A stretch of 64,000 nt of DNA from positions 3,906,001 through 3,970,000 of the forward strand of contig NZ_OY729424.1 of assembly GCF_963422335.1 (NCBI RefSeq), in the 5' to 3' direction. The translations under genes were made by a program, and so were the position numbers. Within the stretch, counting starts at the first letter, position 1; every line of letters begins with the position of its first letter. The notes beneath the pieces are model-generated. The model did no database searches. It was not told the origin of the DNA and saw nothing but the letters and a program-made list of their open reading frames with translations. This document shows positions 36,891-46,077 of the stretch, in pieces. This stretch comes from an uncultured Roseateles sp. GTDB taxonomy: Bacteria; Pseudomonadota; Gammaproteobacteria; Burkholderiales; Burkholderiaceae_C.

Positions 36891-37220
36891 TTATAGATGC
36901 GCGTCGACGAAGGCCGTCAACTGGGCTTTCGAGAGGGCGCCAACCTTGGTCGCGGCGAGCTGGCCGTCCTTGAACAACATCAGGGTCGGAATGCCGCGAA
37001 TACCGAACTTGGCGGGCACGTCGCGGTTCTCGTCCACATTCATCTTCGTGATCTGCAGACGGCCGTCGTAGTCCTTGGACAGCTCGTCCAGGATAGGGGC
37101 AATCATCTTGCAAGGGCCGCACCATTCGGCCCAGTAGTCGACGAGCACGGGCTTGTTGGCCTGGAGCACGTCCGCGTCGAACGACGCGTCGGAGATGTGT
37201 TTGATCAGTTCGCTGCTCAT
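36891..37220 (-). CDS. trxA: Thioredoxin 1
   Basis: Cytoplasmic disulfide reductase of 109 residues with the active site WCGPC in YWAEWCGPCKMIAP and the cis-Pro in GIRGIPTLMLFKDG. The start at 37220 (MSSELIKHISD) is preceded by GAGAGGAC on the minus strand; an upstream in-frame Met is not needed. It lies before rho on the same strand and diverges from the AddB-like gene with about 100 bases between starts. Confidence 0.96.
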   Translation of the reverse strand: MSSELIKHISDASFDADVLQANKPVLVDYWAEWCGPCKMIAPILDELSKDYDGRLQITKMNVDENRDVPAKFGIRGIPTLMLFKDGQLAATKVGALSKAQLTAFVDAHL

Positions 37221-37323
37221 TGAATTAGTCCTCTCGGTGGCCGACCATCGGCCATACATCAAGGCACAATGATTCTGACACAAAGCCCACACCCCTGTCG
37301 GACGTGCGGCCAGAACAACGAAG

Positions 37324-39999
37324 ATGCCTCAACTCCCCCTAGACCACGAACACAGTGCGGCCCTGATCTGGCCGCGCATCGCGGCGCTTGCCAGCGACTG
37401 GATGGCGGGCCATGGACTGGCCGCCCGCGACTGCGTCGTCCTGCTGCCCTTTGCCCAGCATCTGCCGCTGGCGCGCCGCGCCTGGATGGCGCAGGGCGGC
37501 TGGCCCCCCCGGCTGGAGACCACCCGCACGCTGGCCGAAAGCCTGGCGCCTGAGCTGCCCCCGGAGGGTGGCGACATCAGCTTCGACGTGGCCACCGACC
37601 AGCTCAGCGCGGCCGATCTGCTGGGCAGCCAGGCCTGGGCGCGGGACTGGAAGCGGCGCGATCCCAGGGGTTTTCAGCTGGCCGTGACGCGTGTCGTAGC
37701 GACGGCACATCTGTGGGCGCGGGCGGCGGCGCAGCGTTCGCCGAAGCTCAGGGAGGCGTATTGGGAGCAGGCACGGGCGGCGCTGGCTGCCGGTGGTCCG
37801 GGCGAGATGGAGCGGGGTCTGGCCCGGCTGGCGCTGGAGTGGGCGGCGGCCACCGCGTCCAGCCCGGTGACGGATGCCCTGTTCGCGATGCCGGTGCCAG
37901 GCCTGGTGCTGGTCCAGGCGGGAGGGGCCGATCCGCTGGGCGAGGCCGTGGCGGCGGCGCTGGAGGCCCGTGGCGGCCAGGTACTGCGGCTGGACACCGA
38001 TCTGCAGCTGGATTCGCTGTTCGACCGGCATCCGCCGCTGGGCACACTGGAGCTGGCCCTGTGCAGCGACTTCGAGGACGAGGCCCAGTGCACGGCGACG
38101 GCGGTGCTGGGGCATGTCAATGCCGGCCGCGTGCCGGTGGCGCTGATTGCCCAGGACCGCCTGCTGCTGCGCCGCGTGCGCGCCTTGCTGGAGCGTGGTG
38201 GGGTTGCCTTGGCCGACGAAACCGGCTGGACGCTGTCCACCCTGCCGGCGGCCGCCCAGCTGATGGCCCTGCTGCGCGCAGCGGGCGGCCACGCCACGCT
38301 CGACGATTGGCTGGATTGGCTGAAGAGCGACATCGCACGGCATCTAGACGGCGACAGCACCTACGTCAGCCTGCAGCAACTCGAATCCAAGTGCCGCAGC
38401 CAGGGCTGGACCCGGGCGGCCTCGGTGCGGCCCGAGCAATTGAGCGAGGGCGCGGCGCGGCTGTGGCTGCGCGCGCAGCAGGTGCTGCAGCCCTTGCAGG
38501 GCGGTGCCAAACGCAGCCTTGGCGCCTGGCTGGAGGGCCTGCGGGACGTGCTGCAGCAGGCGGAGGCCTGGACCGAGCTGCAGTCGGCACCATCGGGCCC
38601 GCAGCTGATCGCCGCGCTGGGCCTGCAGCAACTCGCCTGGCCCGGTTCGGCTCGCGATGCGGTGCAGCGCGGCAGCCAGCTGAGTCCGGCCGAGTTCGTG
38701 GCCTGGGTCGATCAATGCCTGGAGGCGCAGCAGTTCGTGCCGCAACCGGGCGAGGCATTGCCTCAGGTTCACATCACACCGCTGGCGCGGGCGATTCTGC
38801 GGCCCTTTGCCGCCGTGGTGCTACCGGGCGCCGATGCGCAGACCCTGGGCGCGGCAGGCGGCGGCGCGTCGCTGACCGGCGAGGCAGTGGCCGAGGCCTT
38901 GGGCCTGCCCACACAGGCGCAGCGGCGCGATGCCCAGACAGCCGCCTTTGCCCAGCTGATGCGCGCCCCGGCGCTGACGCTGCTGAGGCGCATGGCCGAT
39001 GGGTCGGAGCCGCTCTCGGCCAGCCCCTTGCTGGAACGTCTGCAGCAGGCGCTGGAGTCGGCGGGCCAAGCGCCCATCCAGCCCTGGCAGGATGCCCGAG
39101 TACCCATCACCGTGGCACTGCAGCCGCAGGCGCGTGCCTCGGCCCAGGCCGCCGGCCGTCTACCGCGAGCGCTGAGCGCCAGCGCGGTCGAGTCGCTGCG
39201 TGGTTGCCCCTACCAGTTCTTCAGCCGCGTGCTGCTGGGCCTGCGCGAGACCGACGAGCTGGGCGACGAGGTCGACAAGCGCGACTATGGCACCTGGCTG
39301 CACGGTGTGCTGTACGACTTTCACCGCTGGCGCGTCGAGCAGCCCGGCAGCGACGAAGCTGCGCTGATGCAGCAAGCCGCCACGGCGCAGAGCGCGGCGA
39401 TGGGCCTGGACGCGGCCGCCTTTCTGCCATTCGAGGCCAGCTTCCAGCGCTTTGTGCCCCGTTATCTGGACTGGCTGCGCGGCCACGAGGCCGAGGGCGC
39501 GATGTGGGCGGCCGGCGAGCTGGACCGCGAGGTTCATCCCGCGGCCTGGCAGGACGGTGTGCTGGCCGATATCAAGCTGCGCGGCCGGCTGGACCGTATC
39601 GACCTGCTCAGCGGCAAGCAGGGCCTGGAGCTGCTGCTGGTGGACTACAAGACCGGCGGCGCGGCGAGCCTGAAGGACAGGGTGGCCGACCCGCTGGAAG
39701 ACACCCAGCTGGCCATCTATGCCGCGCTGATGGACGCCCAGCCGCTGGACGGGGTGGACCCCGACCGGCCGATGCGCGCCATCTACCTGGCGCTGGACGA
39801 TGCGCAGCGCATCGAACGGGTCGAACACGCGGACCCGCTGGCATCGGCACAGCAAATGCTGCAGGGCCTGGGCGAGGACCTGCTGGCCATCCATGGCGGA
39901 CAGGCCTTGCCGGCGCTGGGCGAGGGGGTGATTTGCGAGCACTGCGAGATGCGCGGCCTGTGCCGGCGCGACGATTGGTCTGCACAGGAACACGCGTGA
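37324..39999 (+). CDS. AddB-like PD-(D/E)XK nuclease family DNA repair protein
   Basis: An 891-residue protein resembling the AddB subunit of double-strand break repair nucleases. The N-terminal 600 residues are a degenerate helicase-like region with no Walker A seen. The C-terminal nuclease has GRLDRIDLL and LLLVDYKTGG, with catalytic Asp and Asp-Lys, and a Gln in DTQLAIYAAL. A first Cys in LRGCPYQFFSRVLLG and three in CEHCEMRGLC match the iron-sulfur staple of AddB. Its stop overlaps the AddA-like start as GTGA. It probably works with that partner to process broken ends. It fits the 'probable DNA repair protein' group common in betaproteobacteria better than Bacillus AddB. Confidence 0.83.
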   Translation: MPQLPLDHEHSAALIWPRIAALASDWMAGHGLAARDCVVLLPFAQHLPLARRAWMAQGGWPPRLETTRTLAESLAPELPPEGGDISFDVATDQLSAADLLGSQAWARDWKRRDPRGFQLAVTRVVATAHLWARAAAQRSPKLREAYWEQARAALAAGGPGEMERGLARLALEWAAATASSPVTDALFAMPVPGLVLVQAGGADPLGEAVAAALEARGGQVLRLDTDLQLDSLFDRHPPLGTLELALCSDFEDEAQCTATAVLGHVNAGRVPVALIAQDRLLLRRVRALLERGGVALADETGWTLSTLPAAAQLMALLRAAGGHATLDDWLDWLKSDIARHLDGDSTYVSLQQLESKCRSQGWTRAASVRPEQLSEGAARLWLRAQQVLQPLQGGAKRSLGAWLEGLRDVLQQAEAWTELQSAPSGPQLIAALGLQQLAWPGSARDAVQRGSQLSPAEFVAWVDQCLEAQQFVPQPGEALPQVHITPLARAILRPFAAVVLPGADAQTLGAAGGGASLTGEAVAEALGLPTQAQRRDAQTAAFAQLMRAPALTLLRRMADGSEPLSASPLLERLQQALESAGQAPIQPWQDARVPITVALQPQARASAQAAGRLPRALSASAVESLRGCPYQFFSRVLLGLRETDELGDEVDKRDYGTWLHGVLYDFHRWRVEQPGSDEAALMQQAATAQSAAMGLDAAAFLPFEASFQRFVPRYLDWLRGHEAEGAMWAAGELDREVHPAAWQDGVLADIKLRGRLDRIDLLSGKQGLELLLVDYKTGGAASLKDRVADPLEDTQLAIYAALMDAQPLDGVDPDRPMRAIYLALDDAQRIERVEHADPLASAQQMLQGLGEDLLAIHGGQALPALGEGVICEHCEMRGLCRRDDWSAQEHA

Positions 40000-42900
40000 G
40001 CATGGATGAAGGATTGATGACAGCAGGGCCGGCCTACCGGCTCGACGGCGCCCTGGTGGCGCGCGAGCGCTTCTACCGCGTGGCCTGCGACCCGGCGCGC
40101 AGCGTCGTCGTCGAGGCCTGCGCCGGCGCCGGCAAGACCTGGATGCTGGTGTCGCGCATCCTGCGCGCGCTGCTCGATGGCGCCGCGCCGCAGGAGATCG
40201 TCGCCATCACCTTCACCCGCAAGGCCGCCGGCGAGATGCGCGACCGGCTGAGTGACTGGTTGCGCGAGTTCAGCCGCGCCCACAGCACGCCCGAGGCGCG
40301 GATTCAGGCGCTGATCGACCGGGGCATGAGCGCTGAGCAGGCCACTCAGGGCCAGGTCTTGCTGGGCGACCTACATGCCAAGCTGCTGGTCGGCGGCCGC
40401 GCGGTCGAGATACGCACCTTCCACGCCTGGTTCTCGCAGCTGCTGCGCGCCGCACCGATGGAGCTGCTGCAGGCGCAGGGCCTGTCGCCCGAGCTGCAGC
40501 TGGTCGAGGACGAGACCGATCTGATACCCGAGCTGTGGCTGCGCTTCCACGGTCAGGTGCTGAGCGATGCCGCTCTGCTGGCTGACTACCAGGCCCTGGT
40601 GGCCGCGCGCGGCCGCAGCACGGTGACGCGCTGGCTGGAGTCGGCCTTCTCCAAGCGCGTCGAGCTGCGCCTGGCCGACGCTGCGCTGGAAGCCAGCATG
40701 CCCGGCGCCGACAGCCTCGATGCCGTGTTCGCAGGCCTCGCTCACCCGGTGCAGGCCTTGCGCCTGCCGGCCTGGACGCGACCGCTGACCGCGCTGGCCC
40801 AGGTCCTCGGCGCGACCAAGGGCGCCACGGCGCAGAAGGCCGGCAGTGCGCTGGAGCAGGCGCTGAGCCTGGCCGACGATCGCGCCGCCTTCGACGCTGC
40901 GCGGCTGGCCCTGTTCACCGCCACCGGCTCGCCGCGCAAGAACCTGGGCGACAGCCCCCTGCTGGACGAGGGCCTGGAGCGGCTCACCCTGCTGGCCGCG
41001 GCGATCGCCCAGCACGAGGCACGGTGCGAGCATCTGCAGCTGGTGGGCCTGTCCCGCGTGCTCTTGAGCGAGTACGAGGGGTTGAAGTCTTCGCGTGGTT
41101 TGGTGGACATGAACGATCTGGAGCGCGGCGCGCTGGCCCTGCTGGCCGACGCCGATCTGTCCGGCTGGGTGCAGGAGCGGCTGGATGCCCGCGTGCGCCA
41201 TGTGCTGATCGACGAATTCCAGGACACCAGCCCGCTGCAGTGGCATGCGCTGTATGCCTGGCTGTCGTCGTACAGCGGCGCCGGTGGTGGCTACAGCGGG
41301 CAGAAGCCGCCGGCGGTGTTCATCGTCGGCGACCCGAAGCAGAGCATTTATCGCTTCCGCCGCGCCGAGCCGCGGGTGTTCGCCGCGGCGCGCGAGTTCG
41401 TCGTCCAGGGCCTGGGCGGCGCGGTGCTGGAGTGCGACCACACGCGGCGCAATGCGCTGCCGGTGCTGGCGGCAGTCAACAGCGTGTTCGAGGCGGCAGG
41501 CGAACAGGGCGCCTATCTGGGCTTTCGCAGCCACACGACCGAGGTCGGATCACCGTCGGCGTTGGACGGGTTGTTCGTGCTGGCCGATGCCGACGAGGCC
41601 TCGTCCGCAACGATCAAGGATGCGGCCGGCTGGCGCCCCAGCCTGACCGAGGCGCGCCACGAGCTGGAGGAGCACCGCCGCGCGGCCGAGGCTAGGAATA
41701 TCGCCGACGCCGTGCAGACGCTTGTGGGGCAGGGGGTATCGCCCGGCGAGATCTTCGTGCTGGCCCGCAAGCGCGAGCCGCTGCGCGTGCTGGCCCAGGC
41801 CTTGAAGGCGCAGGAGCTGCCCCATGCCGCGCCCGAGGACACGGCCCTGCTGGACGCGCCCGATGTGCGCGACCTCTTGGCCCTGCTGGACGTGCTGGCC
41901 TCACCGGGCCATGCCTTGTCACTGGCCCATGCGCTACGCAGCCCGCTGTTCGGCGCCAGCGAGGCCGATCTGCTGAGCCTGGCCGACACGGCCCGTGCCC
42001 GGCCCTGCTCCTGGTGGTCGGCGCTGATGACAGCCGATGCCGAGGCCAGCCCTGCGCTGCAGCGCGCCAGGACGCTGCTGCAGCGCTGGTCCCGGCTGGC
42101 CGGCCGCGTGCCGCCCCATGACCTGCTGGACCGCATCGTGTTCGAGGGCGATCTGACGGCCCGCCTCGCCGCCGCCGTGCCGCCCAGCGAACGGCGCCAG
42201 CGCCTGGCTGCCGTCGATGCGCTGCTGGCCCTGGTGCTGGATCTGGACGGCGGCCGCTATGCCAGCGTCTACAGCCTCGTGCGGGCGCTGAAGAAGCGGG
42301 CGCTGAAGCTGTCCTGGCCCAGCGAACCCGATGCGGTGCAGCTGCTGACCGTCCACGGTGCCAAGGGCCTGGAGGCGAGGGTGGTGTTCCTGATGGACAC
42401 CGATGCCGCGCCGACGCGTGCCGAGTCAGCCACCCTGGCCGTGGACTGGCCGGTGCAGGCCGCCGCGCCGGCCCGCGTCGCCTTTCTGGCCTCCGAGTCG
42501 CGCTGCCCGCCGGCCCTGCTGCCCCTGCTCGAAGACGAGCGCCAGCAGCGCGCCCGCGAGGAGCTGAATGCGCTGTATGTGGCCATGACACGGGCGCGCA
42601 GCTGCCTGGTGATCAGCCGCACGCCGCCGCGCCGGGCGCACGCCGGCACCGGCAACTGGTGGGCGCGCCTGAGCCCGCTGGCCGCGCCCTGGCCCGAGGC
42701 TCGGCCGGAGGCCGCACAGGCCAGGACTGTCGCTCAGTGCACCTTGCTGAGCCTGCCGGCCCTGGCCGTGCCGCCTACCCTGCGTGCCGAGGCCGCCCCG
42801 GAGGATCAGGCCCTGGTGCCGGTGGCCGACACCGCCGCCATCGGCGAGGCGCTGCACCGCGCGCTGGAATGGGCCAGTGGCACGCAGGGTGCTGTCTGGC

Positions 42901-43295
42901 CGTTTGCCCAGTTGGTGGCCGCGGCCGGGCGCAGTTTTGATCTGTCGGCCAAGCAGCAGCAGTCGCTGGAGCGGGCCGCGGAGGCCATCTGGCGCAGCCC
43001 TGATTGCGCGCCGTTTTTCGATGCCGCAAGCCTGAGCTGGGCCGGCAACGAGGTGGCGATCAATTTCCAGGGTCAGGACTTGCGCATCGACCGCCTGGTC
43101 TGCCGCGCCGAGCAAGGCCACAAGACCTGGTGGGTGCTGGACTACAAGCTGCACCCGGCACCCGAGCGCGATGCAGGCTACCGTGCGCAGCTGGCGCGCT
43201 ACCGCGAGGCGATAACTCAGCTGCAGCCGGGCGATGCGGTGCGCTGCGCCTTCATCACCGGCCAGGGCCGACTGCTTGAATTGGAAGAAATCTGA
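39996..43295 (+). CDS. AddA/RecB-like UvrD helicase with C-terminal nuclease
   Basis: A 1099-residue SF1 helicase-nuclease, partner of the preceding gene. Helicase motifs: Walker A ACAGAGKT at 41-48, Ia ITFTRKAAGEMRDRL, Walker B HVLIDEFQDTSPLQWHAL, III VFIVGDPKQSIYRFR, IV region, V VQLLTVHGAKGLEARVVF and VI NALYVAMTRARSCLVIS. The C-terminal nuclease reads LRIDRLV, WWVLDYKLHP and YRAQLARYREAI, retaining the Asp, Asp-x-Lys and Gln positions. GTG at 39996 is chosen because AGGAA lies 5 bases upstream and it overlaps the previous stop; ATGs at 40002 and 40017 are alternatives. A much longer frame open upstream is not coding. No third, RecD-like gene is near. Confidence 0.87.
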   Translation: MSMDEGLMTAGPAYRLDGALVARERFYRVACDPARSVVVEACAGAGKTWMLVSRILRALLDGAAPQEIVAITFTRKAAGEMRDRLSDWLREFSRAHSTPEARIQALIDRGMSAEQATQGQVLLGDLHAKLLVGGRAVEIRTFHAWFSQLLRAAPMELLQAQGLSPELQLVEDETDLIPELWLRFHGQVLSDAALLADYQALVAARGRSTVTRWLESAFSKRVELRLADAALEASMPGADSLDAVFAGLAHPVQALRLPAWTRPLTALAQVLGATKGATAQKAGSALEQALSLADDRAAFDAARLALFTATGSPRKNLGDSPLLDEGLERLTLLAAAIAQHEARCEHLQLVGLSRVLLSEYEGLKSSRGLVDMNDLERGALALLADADLSGWVQERLDARVRHVLIDEFQDTSPLQWHALYAWLSSYSGAGGGYSGQKPPAVFIVGDPKQSIYRFRRAEPRVFAAAREFVVQGLGGAVLECDHTRRNALPVLAAVNSVFEAAGEQGAYLGFRSHTTEVGSPSALDGLFVLADADEASSATIKDAAGWRPSLTEARHELEEHRRAAEARNIADAVQTLVGQGVSPGEIFVLARKREPLRVLAQALKAQELPHAAPEDTALLDAPDVRDLLALLDVLASPGHALSLAHALRSPLFGASEADLLSLADTARARPCSWWSALMTADAEASPALQRARTLLQRWSRLAGRVPPHDLLDRIVFEGDLTARLAAAVPPSERRQRLAAVDALLALVLDLDGGRYASVYSLVRALKKRALKLSWPSEPDAVQLLTVHGAKGLEARVVFLMDTDAAPTRAESATLAVDWPVQAAAPARVAFLASESRCPPALLPLLEDERQQRAREELNALYVAMTRARSCLVISRTPPRRAHAGTGNWWARLSPLAAPWPEARPEAAQARTVAQCTLLSLPALAVPPTLRAEAAPEDQALVPVADTAAIGEALHRALEWASGTQGAVWPFAQLVAAAGRSFDLSAKQQQSLERAAEAIWRSPDCAPFFDAASLSWAGNEVAINFQGQDLRIDRLVCRAEQGHKTWWVLDYKLHPAPERDAGYRAQLARYREAITQLQPGDAVRCAFITGQGRLLELEEI

Positions 43296-43342
43296 CGCTG
43301 TTGCCCGGAGGCCTGTGAAAGCCGGGCTACAATGCAAGGCTT

Positions 43343-43419
<77 letters not shown>

Positions 43420-43458
43420 TCAAAATTTCGTCCTTCCGTTCTTCCTTCTTCTTTGCCT

Positions 43459-43535
43459 CTGCCCGTAGCTCAACTGGATAGAGCAGCTGCCTTCTAAGCA
43501 GCAGGTCGGGGGTTCGAGTCCCTCCGGGCAGGCCA
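43459..43535 (+). tRNA. tRNA-Arg (anticodon TCT)
   Basis: A 77-base cloverleaf: acceptor CTGCCCG/CGGGCAG, D arm GCTC/GAGC, anticodon stem GCTGC/GCAGC with loop CTTCTAA (TCT anticodon), T arm GGGGG/CCCTC with TTCGAGT, discriminator G and encoded CCA. It lies 39 bases after tRNA-Pro, probably in one transcript, and reads rare AGA codons in this GC-rich genome. Confidence 0.96.
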
Positions 43536-43619
43536 GCATTCTTCAATGCGTGGACCGGCGGGAATCCACCACCACAGCACATATTTTTTGCAGCGTCGCA
43601 TCGCTTCAAGAGGAAACCC

Positions 43620-44513
43620 GTGTTCAAGAACCTGATGGTCTATCGCATCGGCCCGGATTGGTCGATCTCGTTGACGGAGCTGGAAGAGGCGCTGGACAAG
43701 GGGCGCTTCGCGGAATGCGGCGCCACGCAGATGCAGTCGCTGGGCTGGGTGTCGCCGCGCGGCGTGGCCCATGGCGTGCTGGCCGAGTCGGTCGGCGGGC
43801 ACTGGATACTCAAGCTGATGATTGAGAAGAAGGTGCTGCCGGGCACGGTGGTCAAGCGGGCGATGGAGCAGCGCGTCAAGAAGATCGAGCAGGAGACGGG
43901 GCGCAAGCCGGGCAAGAAGGAGTCCAAGGACCTCAAGGACGAGCTGATGCTGGAGCTGCTGCCCAAGGCCTTCACCAAGCAGGAGTCGGTGCTGGTCTGG
44001 ATAGACCAGGACAAGCAGCTGCTGTGCACCAATGCCGGCAGCCAGGGCAAGTCCGATGTGGTGATCACCGCCCTGGTCGAGGCCTGCCCCAAGCTCGTGC
44101 TGACGCTGCTGCAGACCACCGCCTCGGCCTCGGCCTGCATGTCGGCCTGGCTGTCCAGCGGCGAGCCGCCGGCCAGCTTCAGCATAGACCGCGAATGCGA
44201 ACTCAAGGCTCCGGACGAATCCAAGGCGACGGTGCGCTATGCCCGCCACCTGTTGGACATCGACGAGGTGCGCGCCCATATCGCCGCCGGCAAGCAACCG
44301 ACCAAATTGGCGATGAGCTGGGACGACCGCGTCTCCTTCATGCTGACCGATGCGATGCAGCTGAAGAAGGTCTCATTCCTGGACGTGGTGTTCGAGGGCG
44401 TGGCCCACAACGACGACGCCTTCGACGCAGATGCGGCGATTGCCACCGGCGAACTGCGCCGGCTGATCCCCGATCTGATGGACGCGCTGGGCGGGGAACT
44501 GGTCAAGAGCTGA
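43620..44513 (+). CDS. rdgC: Recombination-associated protein RdgC
   Basis: Nucleoid-associated ring-forming protein that binds duplex DNA and restrains RecA-promoted recombination in relatives. The 297-residue protein has the typical start MFKNLMVYRIGPDWSISLTELEEAL, CGATQMQSLGWVSPRG, KVLPGTVVKRAMEQRVK, and LLEALPKAFTKQ-like LLPKAFTKQESVLVWID. GTG at 43620 is chosen with GAGGAAA upstream. It is monocistronic after the tRNA pair, and the GST gene converges on it. Confidence 0.94.
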   Translation: MFKNLMVYRIGPDWSISLTELEEALDKGRFAECGATQMQSLGWVSPRGVAHGVLAESVGGHWILKLMIEKKVLPGTVVKRAMEQRVKKIEQETGRKPGKKESKDLKDELMLELLPKAFTKQESVLVWIDQDKQLLCTNAGSQGKSDVVITALVEACPKLVLTLLQTTASASACMSAWLSSGEPPASFSIDRECELKAPDESKATVRYARHLLDIDEVRAHIAAGKQPTKLAMSWDDRVSFMLTDAMQLKKVSFLDVVFEGVAHNDDAFDADAAIATGELRRLIPDLMDALGGELVKS

Positions 44514-44537
44514 CCCTGGCCAAAGCCAGCCCGGTCT

Positions 44538-45230
44538 TCAATGTCTTTTGTACTGCGTCGCGCCGAACAGCATCTCCCTGGCCTTGTCATCGCTGAGCGG
44601 TTTGCTGTGGCCTGACAGCACATCCAGCCCACGCTTCACGGCCGGGCGTTTGGCAATCTCGTCGAACCAGCCCTTCAGGTGCGGGAATTCGTTCCAGTCT
44701 ATGCCCTGGTTCTTCCAGGAGCGCAGCCAGGGGAAGATGGCGACATCGGCGATCGAATACTCCGGCCCGCCGATATAGGTGCTGGCCGCCAGCCGCTTGT
44801 TCATCACCCCGTACAGGCGCTGCGCCTCGCTGGTATAGCGGTTGACGGCGTATTCGATTTTCTCGGGTGCGTAGATGCGGAAGTGGTGGGCCTGGCCCAG
44901 CATCGGCCCCACACCCCCCATCTGGAACATCAGCCATTCCAGCACCTCGTACTTGGCGCGCGTGCTAGTGGGCAGGAGCTTGCCCGTCTTGCCGGACAGG
45001 TAGAGCAGGATGGCACCCGACTCGAACAGGCTGATCGGTTTGCCGTCCGGTCCGTCGGGATCGATGATGGCGGGGATCTTGTTGTTCGGGCTGATGGCCA
45101 GGAATGGCGGCTCGAATTGCTGGCCGGCGCCAATATCCACTGGAATCACCCGATACGGCAGGCCGCACTCCTCCAGCATGATGTGAACCTTGTGGCCGTT
45201 GGGGGTGGGCCACGAATACACTTCGATCAT
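44538..45230 (-). CDS. Glutathione S-transferase, YfcG/YghU-like (Nu class)
   Basis: A 230-residue GST-fold protein likely acting as a glutathione-dependent disulfide-bond oxidoreductase. The thioredoxin-fold N-terminus reads MIEVYSWPTPNGHKVHIMLEE with the TPNG turn typical of the Nu class. The GSH-binding segments NNKIPAIIDPDG and SLFESGAILLYLS follow, and the helical C-terminal domain includes YSIADVAIFPWLRSWK. It converges with rdgC and diverges from the unrecognised gene at 45305. Endogenous substrate unknown. Confidence 0.9.
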   Translation of the reverse strand: MIEVYSWPTPNGHKVHIMLEECGLPYRVIPVDIGAGQQFEPPFLAISPNNKIPAIIDPDGPDGKPISLFESGAILLYLSGKTGKLLPTSTRAKYEVLEWLMFQMGGVGPMLGQAHHFRIYAPEKIEYAVNRYTSEAQRLYGVMNKRLAASTYIGGPEYSIADVAIFPWLRSWKNQGIDWNEFPHLKGWFDEIAKRPAVKRGLDVLSGHSKPLSDDKAREMLFGATQYKRH

Positions 45231-45304
45231 TGCCTTGGCCTTTCAAAAAGGGTCGCCGCGGAGGCGGCTGGCCATTCCCCGACTTTATTGGATTGTCCCG
45301 ACTC

Positions 45305-46045
45305 ATGCTCAAGCATCTGAAACACTGGTTTGCCGGCCGTGCCAACGCCTTGCGTTGGAAGGCGGTGGCAGACTGGGCCGAGAGCCAGGGGGCGCAGTTC
45401 AAGCTGATACGCGATGGCCAGGGTTTCGTTGTCGAGCACCCCGATGCCCGGCCGCGCGCCTGGCGCATGGAGTGGGGCAGTTCACAGCGCAGCTATATCG
45501 AAGGGCCGGAACTGCGCATTCGCTGCGAGCTCAAGCTCTCGCCCGAGTTGCAGATGATGGTGGTGTCACGCCAGCTGATGGAGCAGCTGGAGGCCTCGGT
45601 GTTCGAGATGTACACCGACACCTTGAAGACCCGGGTCGACACCGACACGCCCGAAGAGGTGCGCTGGCTGGTGATGTTCCCCAAGTTTGCCGGCTTCAAC
45701 ACCAAGCTGCTGCGCAACCGCTTCGGCGCGGTCTGCATGTCCAAGGAGGCCATCGCCACCTGGCTGCAGGGGCCGCTGGGCACGGCGCTGGAGCAGGCCA
45801 GCGAGATCGGCGTGCTGGCCAAGGAGCCGCCGCTGCTGATGCTGACGCAGCGCGGCAATCTTTATCTGCGCTTCGGCCTGGATGAGCCCGATATCGAGAT
45901 CATCGAGGCGCTGCTGAAACTGTTCGAGGTGGCCTGTGCCGAGGCCCAGCGGGCCAACACCAAGATCGCCGAGGGTGGCTGGCCCACGACCTCGTCGATT
46001 GCCTGGCAGAGCCAGCCCGGCGAGGACGACCTGCCCCGGCGCTGA
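45305..46045 (+). CDS. Unrecognised protein, 246 aa
   Basis: No family was recognised. The protein starts MLKHLKHWFAGRANALRW, has no signal peptide or membrane span, and appears soluble. A first half with many charged residues (GQGFVVEHPDARPRAWRMEW, IEGPELRIRCELKLSPE) could be a beta-rich domain. The second half contains EEVRWLVMFPKFAGF and a helical end with LLKLFEVACAEAQR. The tail is polar and acidic (SQPGEDDLPRR). The start at 45305 is chosen over an upstream Met at 45230 because the intervening peptide is low-complexity and would overlap the GST start. Codon use is like its neighbours, so it is a real resident gene. Function unknown. Confidence 0.72.
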   Translation: MLKHLKHWFAGRANALRWKAVADWAESQGAQFKLIRDGQGFVVEHPDARPRAWRMEWGSSQRSYIEGPELRIRCELKLSPELQMMVVSRQLMEQLEASVFEMYTDTLKTRVDTDTPEEVRWLVMFPKFAGFNTKLLRNRFGAVCMSKEAIATWLQGPLGTALEQASEIGVLAKEPPLLMLTQRGNLYLRFGLDEPDIEIIEALLKLFEVACAEAQRANTKIAEGGWPTTSSIAWQSQPGEDDLPRR

Positions 46046-46077
46046 CCGAGGCCCTGTTCAGGCTTGCCCAGGCCCCC

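Noticed and set aside
37713..39995. Open frame in another phase running through the AddB-like gene into the AddA-like gene
   Set aside because: Its protein is Gly/Ala/Arg-rich and lacks motifs until about 39996, where the true helicase begins. The AddB-like frame carries clear nuclease motifs.
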